A DNA stretch of 19,922 nt from SLNP01 sp964446435 (GCA_964446435.1 CAYUOS010000054.1:1-19922); one strand, 5' to 3'. Counted from the first letter of the stretch, positions 7,233 to 15,915 are shown. The notes: generated from the letters alone by a model not told the origin. Numbers and translations: made by a program.

Positions 7233-10103
7233 ATGCTGAAAAAATTAAGTTTATTACTTGTTTTTGTATCATTTCATATTCTGACATTTTCGCAGACGCA
7301 ACAGGAACGTGGATTTGATATCAGCGGCAGGATAGTGGATGCTACCGACAGCCTGCCGCTGCCGATGGTTGCTGTGGGGATTCCGGGCAGGAATCTGTGG
7401 ACTGCGACTTCTGTTGATGGGAATTTCATCATAAGGAACCTGCCGGCAGGGAGGTATGTACTGGCGGTCAGTTGCCTCGGATATACGAAAATGGAGTATC
7501 CGTTTGTTGTACCCGGAACCACAGTCATCAATCTCAGGATGTCACCCGAATCGCTTGCGCTGGGAGAGGTAGTGGTAACCAGTAAGCGCGGTACCGGCAT
7601 CTCGACTTCCACGACAATAGGGCGTACGGCGATAGAACATCTCCAGCCATCAGACATTTCTGAATTGATGCAATTGTTGCCTGGACAGGTGACTGTCAAC
7701 TCTAACCTTTCGAGCGTCAGTCAATTGGGTATCAGGGAGGTGTCCGGTTCTTTGGGTCCGGGGCTGTCTAGAATTGCCTCACTGGGCACTGCCATAAGAA
7801 TAAACGGGGCCCCCCTGTCAAATGCGGCCAACCTTCAGACAGTCAGTACCATTCAGGATGAAATTACCTCAACCAATCAGCTATACCGGTCAACTACCAT
7901 GCAGGGGGCTGACATGAGGCAATTGTCTGTTGACAACATAGAATCTGTTGAGGTTGTGAGGGGAATACCGGGTGTAGAGGAGGGCGATGCCCTCAGCGGG
8001 GTGGTTAAGGTTCATCTTATAAAGGGCCGCACACCACTTACAGCGCGGGTGAAGATCGACCCGGGAACCAAACAGGGTTACCTGGGCAAGGGATTTAACC
8101 TTCGTGAAGGCAAAGGTACACTTAACACCAACTTCGATTTTGCACAGAACCACTCTGATATAAGGGCTCCCTATCAGTCGTATAACCGCTTAAGCGGTTA
8201 CGTTGCCTATAATAATACTTTTTTCAGAACTACCCGACCCCTTTTGTTCACTTTGTCAGCCACATACAGTGATTCCAGGAGTTTAAGCAGGCAGGATCCT
8301 GACAAGATAAGGGAGGAGAGACTATCGAATGTAGAGAATAACCTTCTGGTTATCGGGTCGGGTCGATGGTCGTTGAATTCTCCGATTCTTACAAGTCTCA
8401 ACCTGAATGTCTCTGCAAATATCCAGAGGCAGGAGAATTACGAAAAGAGGTACAGGTCGTTCGGAAGCGTACAGACACTTCCGATTTCATTTGTTACCGG
8501 TGAGTTTGAGGTTCCATATCTTTTACCATTGTACTATTCTGAGCTAACTGTCAAGGGGAGACCTTATTATTTCAATGCCTCACTTAGCGGAGTAAGGACT
8601 TCTCAGATTGGCAGGCACAAGAACAATGTCAGGGTTGGGATCGACTACCGTCTAAGTGGAAACAATGGAGAGGGAAGCATCTATGACATCTATCAACCTC
8701 CTTCAGGCACAGGGTTTCGCCCCCGGCCTTTCAGTGATATTCCAGCAATGGGAAACCTTGCAGTTTATGCAGCCAATGAGCTTACCCTGGCTATCGGCGA
8801 GACAAAGCTTGATCTTCAGGCCGGGTTCAGGTTTACGAATATACAACCTGACGGACTCTTCAGGTCATCAGAGGATATTACCTCCCTCGATCCAAGAATA
8901 AACCTGAAGTACCAGATAATTGAGAAGAGGCAGGGTCTAATAGGCAACCTTGGCTTCAGGATGGGGTTCGGCATGTTGTCGCTGACACCCACCCTGGCAC
9001 ACCTGTATCCCGATAAATCATACAGGGATCTGCCGGCATTCAACTATTATGATCCGCCCAATTCACTTGCCGTTTTATACACTGATGTAATAACCGACAC
9101 AAGGAATTATAATCTTAAGGCAGCAAGCAGCTGGAAATATGAGGCCGGAATGAATATTACCCTGGCGGGAATCGACATGGAGATTACCGGATATTACGAG
9201 AATGTAACAGATGGGTTTGCACATCAAAGTATGTATCAACCCCTCGTAACGCAGAGATACCAGGCCCTGACACAGGGAGGCCTCAGTCCTCGGTTCATTA
9301 CGGGTACAGGAGTGGTTTATGATGATCCGGCTACCGGTGAACCGGTATACGTGCCAACCTATCCCGATACGGTTTTCCGTTCTTTCTATTATCCTGAGAA
9401 CACAATAAATCAGATTAAGAAAGGACTTGAGTTTGAGCTTGATTTCGGGAAATTGGAATCTCTTCACACCGGTTTCTACCTTAACGGAGCTTATATGTAC
9501 TCAAGAACTGTCTCAACCAAAGACTATTATTCTACAGAGTCAAGCGTGAGAGATCAGATAGTAGGCATATACCAGGCAGGCCAGGGAGGGAGGATAAATG
9601 AACGAGTTATAAGCCATCTAAGAACGGTTACCCAGATAAGGCCATTGGCCATGGTTGTCTCACTTGGTGTACAGACAATATGGATGGAGCGAAACCGGAA
9701 TATTCATGAAGATGCCAATGGCAACATACTGGTGTATACTGATATTCCAACCGATGACCCCTACAATGACATCAGCCAGCGCAAAAAGTACAATCCAATA
9801 TCTGTTCTTCATCGTGATGGCACTATCACTCCGTGGATACCTGAATATGTCAACATCAGGCCATATGCAGACCTGATCAAGACAATTAGCAGCACTTACT
9901 ATTTTAAACCTTATACCTACAGTCCTGTTTTTCAGCTCAACATGCGACTGACCAAGGAGTTGTCAAAGTCAGCCAGTATCTCGTTCAACGTCAACAATAT
10001 CACAAACTACAGGCCTCTTCAGAAAGTAAAGGGTCAGGTAGACAGCTATATACGACGAAATCAACCAGTCTATTTCAGCGGAGAACTAACAATAAAAATA
10101 TAG
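7233..10103 (+). CDS. TonB-dependent outer-membrane receptor
   Basis: This encodes about 956 residues from ATG 7233. A GTG at 7224 in the same frame is possible, but the ATG gives the better signal peptide (MLKKLSLLLVFVSF...TFSQ). A CarboxypepD-regulatory-like domain (about 30-105; SGRIVDATDSLPLPMVAVGI, then DGNFIIRNLPAGRYVL) precedes the plug. The plug begins near GEVVVTSKR and ends with DNIESVEVVRGIPG...ALSGVVKV, and a 22-strand-type barrel of about 700 residues ends in SGELTIKI. It should import a bulky or scarce ligand across the outer membrane using TonB energy. There is no SusD partner next to it; the downstream partners are a DUF4876-like lipoprotein and a DUF6850-like barrel. Context points to a metal, metal chelate or porphyrin rather than a glycan, but the ligand is not shown. 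Confidence 0.93.
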   Translation: MLKKLSLLLVFVSFHILTFSQTQQERGFDISGRIVDATDSLPLPMVAVGIPGRNLWTATSVDGNFIIRNLPAGRYVLAVSCLGYTKMEYPFVVPGTTVINLRMSPESLALGEVVVTSKRGTGISTSTTIGRTAIEHLQPSDISELMQLLPGQVTVNSNLSSVSQLGIREVSGSLGPGLSRIASLGTAIRINGAPLSNAANLQTVSTIQDEITSTNQLYRSTTMQGADMRQLSVDNIESVEVVRGIPGVEEGDALSGVVKVHLIKGRTPLTARVKIDPGTKQGYLGKGFNLREGKGTLNTNFDFAQNHSDIRAPYQSYNRLSGYVAYNNTFFRTTRPLLFTLSATYSDSRSLSRQDPDKIREERLSNVENNLLVIGSGRWSLNSPILTSLNLNVSANIQRQENYEKRYRSFGSVQTLPISFVTGEFEVPYLLPLYYSELTVKGRPYYFNASLSGVRTSQIGRHKNNVRVGIDYRLSGNNGEGSIYDIYQPPSGTGFRPRPFSDIPAMGNLAVYAANELTLAIGETKLDLQAGFRFTNIQPDGLFRSSEDITSLDPRINLKYQIIEKRQGLIGNLGFRMGFGMLSLTPTLAHLYPDKSYRDLPAFNYYDPPNSLAVLYTDVITDTRNYNLKAASSWKYEAGMNITLAGIDMEITGYYENVTDGFAHQSMYQPLVTQRYQALTQGGLSPRFITGTGVVYDDPATGEPVYVPTYPDTVFRSFYYPENTINQIKKGLEFELDFGKLESLHTGFYLNGAYMYSRTVSTKDYYSTESSVRDQIVGIYQAGQGGRINERVISHLRTVTQIRPLAMVVSLGVQTIWMERNRNIHEDANGNILVYTDIPTDDPYNDISQRKKYNPISVLHRDGTITPWIPEYVNIRPYADLIKTISSTYYFKPYTYSPVFQLNMRLTKELSKSASISFNVNNITNYRPLQKVKGQVDSYIRRNQPVYFSGELTIKI

Positions 10104-10134
10104 AATTAAATCCCTAACCAAAAACCAATTCATT

Positions 10135-11319
10135 ATGAAAAAAGTTATTATCGCAAGTATCGTACTCCTGAGCGTAATTGCCCTGGTATCCTGCAAGGAT
10201 GAAGGCGCAAAGCTTTACAACGTAAACGTTGAGGTAATCTATCCCGACGGGTACACATTCGCCACCCGTGAAGGGATTCCGGTTAAGATGACCAACATGC
10301 TGACCGGAGTGGAAACAGAGAAAGAGACAGATGCAACAGGAATTGTTTCATTCAGGGTAGAAGCAGGAACATATAACATAACATCTGTGTTTGAAGATGA
10401 CGAGTTTGCATTCAACGGCATACTTGAAAACAGGCTAATTGATACAGAAGGCCAGGAATTTGAGGTTACCCTGATGGCTGTTGTCAAGAAGGGTGGATTT
10501 GTAATCAGCGAGGTCTATTTTGCAGGATCACTGACCCCTGCACAGACCAATTACAACAACGATGTCTACTGGGAAATCTACAACAACAGTGACTCAATAC
10601 TCTATCTCGACGGCCTCTGCTTCGGGCAGCATGCGGCAAACTCAATAAATCCGTCACAATGGATTGACGGGTCTGGTAATATTCTTCCAAGAATACCCAT
10701 TACCTATGGAACCTGGATGCATCCCGGAACGGGCCAGACCTATCCTGTACAGCCAAGAACTGCAGTTGTGGTGGCAATTGATGCCGTCAATCATCAGGAA
10801 CTTAATGCCAACTCTCCTGTCAATCTGGTAAATGCCGATTTTGAAACCAAGGTCAATCATGCAAGCGATGTTGACAATCCTTCTGTTACGAACATGATAG
10901 AGATTTACACGACATCACCGTCAATGAACAACTATACCCTTGATGTAAACGGGAAGGCATATTTAATCTTCAGGCTTCCCACGGGTCTCGATCATGCAAC
11001 GTTTGTTGCAGACGCCAATAATTTCATGAAGAACCCAACAACAGGTTCCGGATTCAACATGCTGATGGTTCATCAGGATTGGGTAGTTGATGCCGTAGAG
11101 GTGGTGAGACCTGAGGAAGACCGCCGCAACAAGCAGTTGCCGACCGTGGTTGATGCCGGCTTTGTATGGAATACTCAAGGTCGCGGACACAGCGTACGGA
11201 GGAAGGTTGAGAAGGTTATCGATGGAAAAGCTATCCTCAAGGACACCAATAATTCATCAAATGACTGGATCGGTGGTGTTGTACCTACACCCAAGAGTGT
11301 GCCCACGATTGTTGACTAA
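10135..11319 (+). CDS. DUF4876-like lipoprotein with lamin-tail-like fold
   Basis: This encodes 394 residues with a lipoprotein signal ending in LVSC (Cys20), followed by KDEG. The acidic residue near the Cys is compatible with Bacteroidota surface-export signals, but this is weak. Residues about 26-115 form a carboxypeptidase-regulatory/Ig-like beta domain (DATGIVSFRVEAGTYNI). From about 120 the pattern FVISEVYFAGS ... VYWEIYNNSDSILYLDGLCFG resembles a lamin-tail domain (E-x-Y-N-N-S-x(3)-L-x-L-x-G). I assign it to DUF4876 from memory. It starts 31 nt after the receptor gene and probably acts as the receptor's surface lipoprotein partner, as SusD-like or HmuY-like proteins do in other systems. 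No ligand-binding residues can be named. Confidence 0.7.
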   Translation: MKKVIIASIVLLSVIALVSCKDEGAKLYNVNVEVIYPDGYTFATREGIPVKMTNMLTGVETEKETDATGIVSFRVEAGTYNITSVFEDDEFAFNGILENRLIDTEGQEFEVTLMAVVKKGGFVISEVYFAGSLTPAQTNYNNDVYWEIYNNSDSILYLDGLCFGQHAANSINPSQWIDGSGNILPRIPITYGTWMHPGTGQTYPVQPRTAVVVAIDAVNHQELNANSPVNLVNADFETKVNHASDVDNPSVTNMIEIYTTSPSMNNYTLDVNGKAYLIFRLPTGLDHATFVADANNFMKNPTTGSGFNMLMVHQDWVVDAVEVVRPEEDRRNKQLPTVVDAGFVWNTQGRGHSVRRKVEKVIDGKAILKDTNNSSNDWIGGVVPTPKSVPTIVD

Positions 11320-11335
11320 GGATAACCCAGGCTTT

Positions 11336-11363
11336 GCAGGGAAGGGGATTTCCCCCTCCCTGC
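11336..11363. other. strong intercistronic hairpin
   Basis: GCAGGGAAGGGG (11336-11347) and CCCCCTCCCTGC (11352-11363) pair over 12 bp with one A-C mismatch around a 4-nt ATTT loop. It lies in the 90-nt gap between the DUF4876-like and DUF6850-like genes. No T-run follows, so it is more likely a processing or stability element, or a leaky terminator that sets expression of the last gene, than a full stop. Confidence 0.6.
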
Positions 11364-11409
11364 TGAAGTTCTGCGGGTCAGAATTATTACACAAGAAGAT
11401 ATCCATTAA

Positions 11410-13002
11410 ATGAGAAACCTGCTGAGATATCTCATCTTACTGTTGGTCAGCGGCATTGTATATACAGCCAAAGGCACTGTGTCTTTAAGCACAGATTCAC
11501 TGCTTTTGCAGGGAAAGAGTGAGTTATTCCTCTGCAGTCAGACACTCGTCAATCCATGGACACTCAGCCGGAACCCTGCAGGCATCATTTTTACAATTCA
11601 GGAAAAGATAACACGATTCAGGATTCAGTTTGAGAATGATGAAGAAAACATACGTCGTGCCATGGATCCCCGAATAACGAGGACCCTGAATGTTAACACC
11701 TATAACAGCCAGAATCTTGGGAAAGCCAGGGTAAGCGGGTCGTTTGGGTACCGGAACATTCATTATGGCGGTTTGTTGTATAATGGTAACATGGATTTCA
11801 GGTACATGAACCTCTATATGCTGGGAGATACTGTTGGAGGACCTCAGCGACAGGAAGGGTATTTCCTGTCATCAGAACTTGCTTACCCGTTTTTTTCAGG
11901 TCGGTTAACAGGGGGGATACATCTTGATTATGAGTCTTCGATAGGGGCGAAGATGAAGGACCTCAGGAATAAGAACACCATAACCCGAACGAGCATTATT
12001 GCAGGTTTGGTCTACAAAGCCGGATCATTTGCAGCAGGACTGAGTGGCGGGCCGGTAATTGAGAATAACCTGACTGAGGTAAATGCCCAGCTCGATGAGA
12101 GGCACACATTATTCTATCACATGGGTATGGGCCATTACAGTGCCTCAATAAACTTCAGTACCTCAGAGTCTGTTTTGTATGAGAGCCGGGGTTACACAGG
12201 CGAGAGTCAGGTTATATTCGGGAGTAACAGTTGGAGGAGTTTTCACACTGCCGGCCTTTTCAAACTAAAGACAGAAGCCAGGGTTGGTGGAAACTACAGG
12301 CTGATTAACGGTATAACCGACTATTACAGGGTTCATTATTATGGCGATCTAAACCTCAGAACAAATTCTTCAATTCACAATCTGGCACTGAATGCCAGTA
12401 TGGCAAAGACAAATGCTACCGAGGTAAGGCAGGAGTCATATTCACAGAGCATTGACGGGGTTTTCTATACACTGGTACGTACCCTTAGATGGATTGAGGG
12501 GAAACATATAGTAAATGATCTTTCAGGAAGACTGACCTACGATCTCTACAGGCTGGGCACCTATCGTCCGTTCAGGTATCATCTCACTATGCAGGCGGGT
12601 GGAGGGTACTATTCTGCCGCCCACTATCCGGCTGAATCCTATGGTTATTATAACTCTGCATATGGTTTTGGCCGACTCAGCTATCAACACTATTTTACGA
12701 TTGGCAAAGTGAACATTGATCCTGTGGCTGAGGCAGGAATGAAGTTTATCTTTTCCAGCGATGCAGAGTTCAGGCCATTTCCCAACTACATTGCACAGAT
12801 TCCCGAACTTGATTTTCGATTCTTCAGTGAGAACTACTACAGGGCAGGCATTGGAGCAGATATCTCGACATCACCTGCGTCGATGAAAGGTGTATCACAG
12901 ATATTTGGAAAGGTCAGGGGAGTATATGCAACCTATCCCGGGGTCATCACAGGGAAAAACTATAATCTCACAGTAAGTCTGACTTTAGGAACAGTGTTTT
13001 AA
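11410..13002 (+). CDS. DUF6850-like outer-membrane beta-barrel protein
   Basis: This encodes 530 residues with a signal peptide at about 1-22, then GKSELFLCSQTLVNPWTLSRNPAGI and a long run of alternating aromatic/hydrophobic strands separated by polar turns. It ends in a terminal Phe (SLTLGTVF), as outer-membrane barrels usually do. Features such as HYGGLLYNGNMDFRYMNLYMLGD and repeated tyrosine-rich strands fit a barrel of roughly 14-18 strands. I place it in the DUF6850 family from memory; that family typically sits beside TonB receptors and DUF4876 proteins. No catalytic motif is visible. It is the last gene of the run, 90 nt after the lipoprotein gene with a strong hairpin between, and it may act as an outer-membrane accessory to the receptor. 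Confidence 0.72.
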   Translation: MRNLLRYLILLLVSGIVYTAKGTVSLSTDSLLLQGKSELFLCSQTLVNPWTLSRNPAGIIFTIQEKITRFRIQFENDEENIRRAMDPRITRTLNVNTYNSQNLGKARVSGSFGYRNIHYGGLLYNGNMDFRYMNLYMLGDTVGGPQRQEGYFLSSELAYPFFSGRLTGGIHLDYESSIGAKMKDLRNKNTITRTSIIAGLVYKAGSFAAGLSGGPVIENNLTEVNAQLDERHTLFYHMGMGHYSASINFSTSESVLYESRGYTGESQVIFGSNSWRSFHTAGLFKLKTEARVGGNYRLINGITDYYRVHYYGDLNLRTNSSIHNLALNASMAKTNATEVRQESYSQSIDGVFYTLVRTLRWIEGKHIVNDLSGRLTYDLYRLGTYRPFRYHLTMQAGGGYYSAAHYPAESYGYYNSAYGFGRLSYQHYFTIGKVNIDPVAEAGMKFIFSSDAEFRPFPNYIAQIPELDFRFFSENYYRAGIGADISTSPASMKGVSQIFGKVRGVYATYPGVITGKNYNLTVSLTLGTVF

Positions 13003-13006
13003 TTGT

Positions 13007-13038
13007 CTCTGTCATCCTGCCTGAGCTTTACGACAGAG
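13007..13038 (+). terminator. weak hairpin after the barrel gene
   Basis: CTCTGTC (13007-13013) pairs with GACAGAG (13032-13038) over 7 bp with an 18-nt loop. A short TTTTAT tract lies about 8 nt downstream. It is placed just after the stop of the last gene of the run, so it may be a terminator, but the loop is long and the T-tract is offset. Confidence 0.3.
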
Positions 13039-13164
13039 GATTCCGTTTTATAAACAGGAGTCGGTAGGTTGATTTGGATTTTCTCAGGTTTTATAGCAAG
13101 TTTTTCAGTCAGCAGGTGTCATAGGAAGAGAATTGGAATTGTATTCATATCAATACACTGCAAA

Positions 13165-13337
13165 ATGACACCTAAGATGAACTTAGTCGGTAATTATTTA
13201 ATAATCATAGTTTTAATTACATTTATTTTCCCCATTCCGGAAGTGGCCTCACAGAATCCTGATAATAACTTTGGTAAGAGTTCTGTTGGAATCACCTTCG
13301 GTATTATACCCAAACATCATGATGAGGTACTGATACC
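13165..13337 (+). CDS. 5' part of an exported protein, cut by assembly gap
   Basis: About 57 codons are visible before the N run. ATG 13165 (or ATG 13177 in the same frame) gives a signal peptide: a lysine near the start, a hydrophobic core NYLIIIVLITFIFPIPEVAS, then the likely mature start QNPDNNFGKSSVG. The first mature strand, VGITFGIIPKHHDE, resembles the beginning of an outer-membrane or secreted beta protein, but the fragment is too short to name. An open frame from TTG 13069 is less likely because the signal peptide would be buried. The 3' end is missing: the reading frame runs into the gap, and the part right of the gap belongs to the 3' end of an oppositely oriented gene. Confidence 0.5.
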
Positions 13338-13437
13338 NNNNNNNNNNNNNNNNNNNNNNNNNNNNNNNNNNNNNNNNNNNNNNNNNNNNNNNNNNNNNNN
13401 NNNNNNNNNNNNNNNNNNNNNNNNNNNNNNNNNNNNN
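13338..13437. other. assembly gap of 100 N
   Basis: Exactly 100 unknown bases, the conventional placeholder for a scaffold gap of unknown size. The left contig ends inside an exported-protein gene, and the right contig begins 8 bp from the stop of the EF-G2 gene. The true distance and the number of genes lost cannot be read from the sequence. Confidence 0.97.
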
Positions 13438-13445
13438 CCCTGCGC

Positions 13446-15602
13446 CTATTCCTCTTCCTCCTCAGCTTCGTAAGCCTTGATGACTGCATCCTGTACGTCG
13501 CCCGGTACCTGTGAGTATTCGGCGAACTTCATGGAGTACATTGCGCGGCCTCCGGTGATTGAGCTGAGTGCGGTCGAATACTTGTTCATCTCTGCCAGTG
13601 GAACCTTGGCCTTGATGACCTCGAAGCCCTTCTCTGACGACATGCCCAGTACCATGCCACGACGACCCTGCAGGTCACTTATCACATCACCCATACGGTC
13701 TGACGGAACCATGATCTCGACATCGTATACCGGCTCAAGTATCTTCGGACCGGCACTCTTGAAAGCCTGGCTGAAGGCGTTGCGTCCTGCAAGTTTGAAT
13801 GATATTTCGTTTGAATCGACCGGGTGCATCTTACCATCGTACACATACACTTTAATGTCGCGGGCATAGGAGCCGGTAAGCGGACCAACCTCCATCTTCT
13901 CCATAAGTCCCTTGAGGATTGCCGGAAGGAACCTGGCATCGATTGAACCACCAACGATACAGTTGAGGAAGATCAGTTTTCCTCCCCATGAAAGATCTAT
14001 CTCTTCGCGGTCGCGGATTGACATCTTCATCTCCTTGCCGTTAATGACGTGCACCGACTTATCAGCCACTCCTTCAACATAAGGTTCAATTACCATGTGC
14101 ACCTCACCAAACTGGCCTGCGCCGCCTGACTGCTTTTTATGACGGTAGTCAGCCTGGGCCGGCTTTGTAATGGTCTCTCTGTATGGAATTTTGGGAGCCA
14201 GGAACTGTGTCTCGATTTTGAAGATATTGTCGAGATGCCACTTAAGAATGTTAAGATGGTATTCACCCTGACCGTGAATAAGAATCTGCTTCAGCTCCTT
14301 CGAATATTCCACCTTGTATGTGGGGTCTTCCATATGCATCTTGCTGAGGGCATCGCCGAGCTTCTCCTCGTCACCTTCGCTCAATGGCTTGATTGCGGTG
14401 CGGTATTTTGGTTCGGGGAAGTTTATGTTGTCGAATTTCCAGTCATTGCCAGGAGTGTTGAGGGTATGGTTGGTCTTGGTGTTCTTGAGTTTCACGAAAG
14501 CACCGATGTCACCTGCGTGCATCTCGGCTACCCTTGAGCGGTTTCTTCCGGCGCATGCAAATATCTGTGCCAACCTCTCCTTTGAACTGTTGTTGGTGTT
14601 TATCACGTCAAGGTTCTCAGAAACCTTGCCTGTCATTACCTTGAAATAGTTAATCTCACCGATATGCTCTTCGATTGACGACTTGAAGATAAATACCGAA
14701 GCCGGACCTGTGGCAACGGGCTTTACTTCCTGTCCCTTGTTGTTGACAGGGGCCGGCATGTCAGTTACCTTTGGCGCAGCCATGGTGATGAATTCCATCA
14801 GCCTGTCGATTCCGTAATTCATTTTTGCAGAGATTGCCAGCACCGGGAAGAGTCCACGAGAGGCGATACCTTTCAAAAAACCTTCAACTATCTGCTGTTC
14901 GGTAAGGCTTTCGTTTTCGAAGAAGAGTTCCATCAGGCTCTCCTCGCTCTCGGCTGCCTTTTCGACGAGTGCATTGTGAAGCTCCTCGGCTCTCTCCTTA
15001 TGTTCTTCGGGGATGTCAACTATTTCTGCCTTGCCTCCATCTTTGGAATAGCGCAGCATCTTCATCTTCATCACGTCGATTATTGAGTTGAAGCCTACCC
15101 CTTCAGCGACAGGGAACTGCACCAGGCAGACATTGTTTCCAAACCTCTCCTTCAGTATTTCTATGGTCTTTTCGAAGTTAGACTTCTCATGATCGACCGA
15201 GTTAACGGCAATAATCAAAGGTTTGTTGCAGCGTTCAGCATGCCTGAAGTGGATTTCGGTTCCAACCTCAATACCATTGTGTGAGTCAACCAGAAGCAGA
15301 CCAGAGTCGGCAGCATGGAGTGATGATATAACACCACCACTGAAGTCATCGAGACCCGGAGTATCAAGGATATTGATCTTGTGGTTAAGGAATTCGGTAT
15401 AAAGTACCGTTGAGAAAATTGAGTTTCCGTTTTCCTGTTCAATAGGCTTGTAGTCTGAGACCGTATTCCTGGTTTCCACTGTTCCGCGCCTCTCAATGAT
15501 GCCACCGTTGAGCAACATTGTCTCTGCAAGGGTTGTTTTTCCTGAACCTGAATTACCCAGCAGGGCAATGTTCCTGATATGGTCGGTCTGGTAAGTCTTC
15601 AT
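13446..15602 (-). CDS. fusA2: EF-G paralogue (EF-G2-type translational GTPase)
   Basis: This encodes 718 residues with the full EF-G domain order and a short acidic tail (EAEEEEE). The GTPase motifs deviate from true EF-G. The P-loop is GNSGSGKT (16-23). The switch I RGIT is NGNS (58-61, Thr to Ser). Switch II is DTPGLDDF (80-87), with Leu84 where catalytic His is usual. G4 is NSVD (134-137), with Ser in place of Lys. Domain IV/V landmarks such as SGGAGQFGEVHMVIEP and GRRGMVLGMSSEKG are present. A Bacteroides EF-G2 paralogue is reported to support translation without GTP hydrolysis and to matter for gut colonisation; the present protein probably belongs to that type, though I could not align them. 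The gene is divergent from the ribosomal operon, with a TAnnTTTG box at 15661-15654. Confidence 0.88.
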   Translation of the reverse strand: MKTYQTDHIRNIALLGNSGSGKTTLAETMLLNGGIIERRGTVETRNTVSDYKPIEQENGNSIFSTVLYTEFLNHKINILDTPGLDDFSGGVISSLHAADSGLLLVDSHNGIEVGTEIHFRHAERCNKPLIIAVNSVDHEKSNFEKTIEILKERFGNNVCLVQFPVAEGVGFNSIIDVMKMKMLRYSKDGGKAEIVDIPEEHKERAEELHNALVEKAAESEESLMELFFENESLTEQQIVEGFLKGIASRGLFPVLAISAKMNYGIDRLMEFITMAAPKVTDMPAPVNNKGQEVKPVATGPASVFIFKSSIEEHIGEINYFKVMTGKVSENLDVINTNNSSKERLAQIFACAGRNRSRVAEMHAGDIGAFVKLKNTKTNHTLNTPGNDWKFDNINFPEPKYRTAIKPLSEGDEEKLGDALSKMHMEDPTYKVEYSKELKQILIHGQGEYHLNILKWHLDNIFKIETQFLAPKIPYRETITKPAQADYRHKKQSGGAGQFGEVHMVIEPYVEGVADKSVHVINGKEMKMSIRDREEIDLSWGGKLIFLNCIVGGSIDARFLPAILKGLMEKMEVGPLTGSYARDIKVYVYDGKMHPVDSNEISFKLAGRNAFSQAFKSAGPKILEPVYDVEIMVPSDRMGDVISDLQGRRGMVLGMSSEKGFEVIKAKVPLAEMNKYSTALSSITGGRAMYSMKFAEYSQVPGDVQDAVIKAYEAEEEEE

Positions 15603-15653
15603 TTTCTGCTAATATTTCTGGTTATACATTATTATAGTTCGAGTTTGGAGCGG

Positions 15654-15661
15654 CAAAATTA
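15654..15661 (-). promoter_or_regulatory. candidate promoter of the EF-G2 gene
   Basis: Read on the - strand, 15661-15654 is TAATTTTG, a perfect TAnnTTTG -7 box, 51 nt upstream of the EF-G2 start codon. A loose -33 match (tgtttctg on the - strand) lies roughly 20 nt further upstream. The predicted leader is about 45 nt. Confidence 0.45.
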
Positions 15662-15691
15662 ATAATTTTTTCACTCAGAAACAGGATGGTA

Positions 15692-15721
15692 TTGTTTATT
15701 GAAAAATATTTCTTTTCTTTG
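15692..15721 (+). promoter_or_regulatory. candidate promoter of the rpsL operon
   Basis: TTG at 15692-15694 and TTTCTTTG at 15714-15721 (one mismatch to TAnnTTTG) are 19 nt apart, the usual Bacteroidota spacing. A transcript would start near 15728 and carry a leader of about 225 nt before rpsL. The boxes lie back to back with those of the EF-G2 gene. Confidence 0.42.
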
Positions 15722-15867
15722 CGGCGGTTTTAAAAGACCACAGGAGTACCGGCGTTTCTTACAGAAGTAAGTTTAAGAAAAGCGGTTTAACAGAAGAAAA
15801 GTCGGGAAGTTACCTGTTGAGAACTTACAACCACGAAGAAAGAAAGTACGATCAGTATCTGCATTTC

Positions 15868-15915
15868 ACTGCGTCAAGGCAGTTGATCTGGTGTATTTGC
15901 AGAGTCGGTCAACTG
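15868..15915 (+). promoter_or_regulatory. rpsL leader with two mutually exclusive hairpins
   Basis: Hairpin A pairs ACTGC (15868-15872) with GCAGT (15879-15883) over a 6-nt loop. Hairpin B pairs CAGTTGATC (15880-15888) with GGTCAACTG (15907-15915) with an 18-nt loop and one G-U pair. They share 15880-15883, so only one can form. A further small hairpin, CTTAC/GTAAG, lies at 15758-15771. This is the kind of layout used for ribosomal-protein feedback, but no known binding motif was recognised. Confidence 0.35.
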
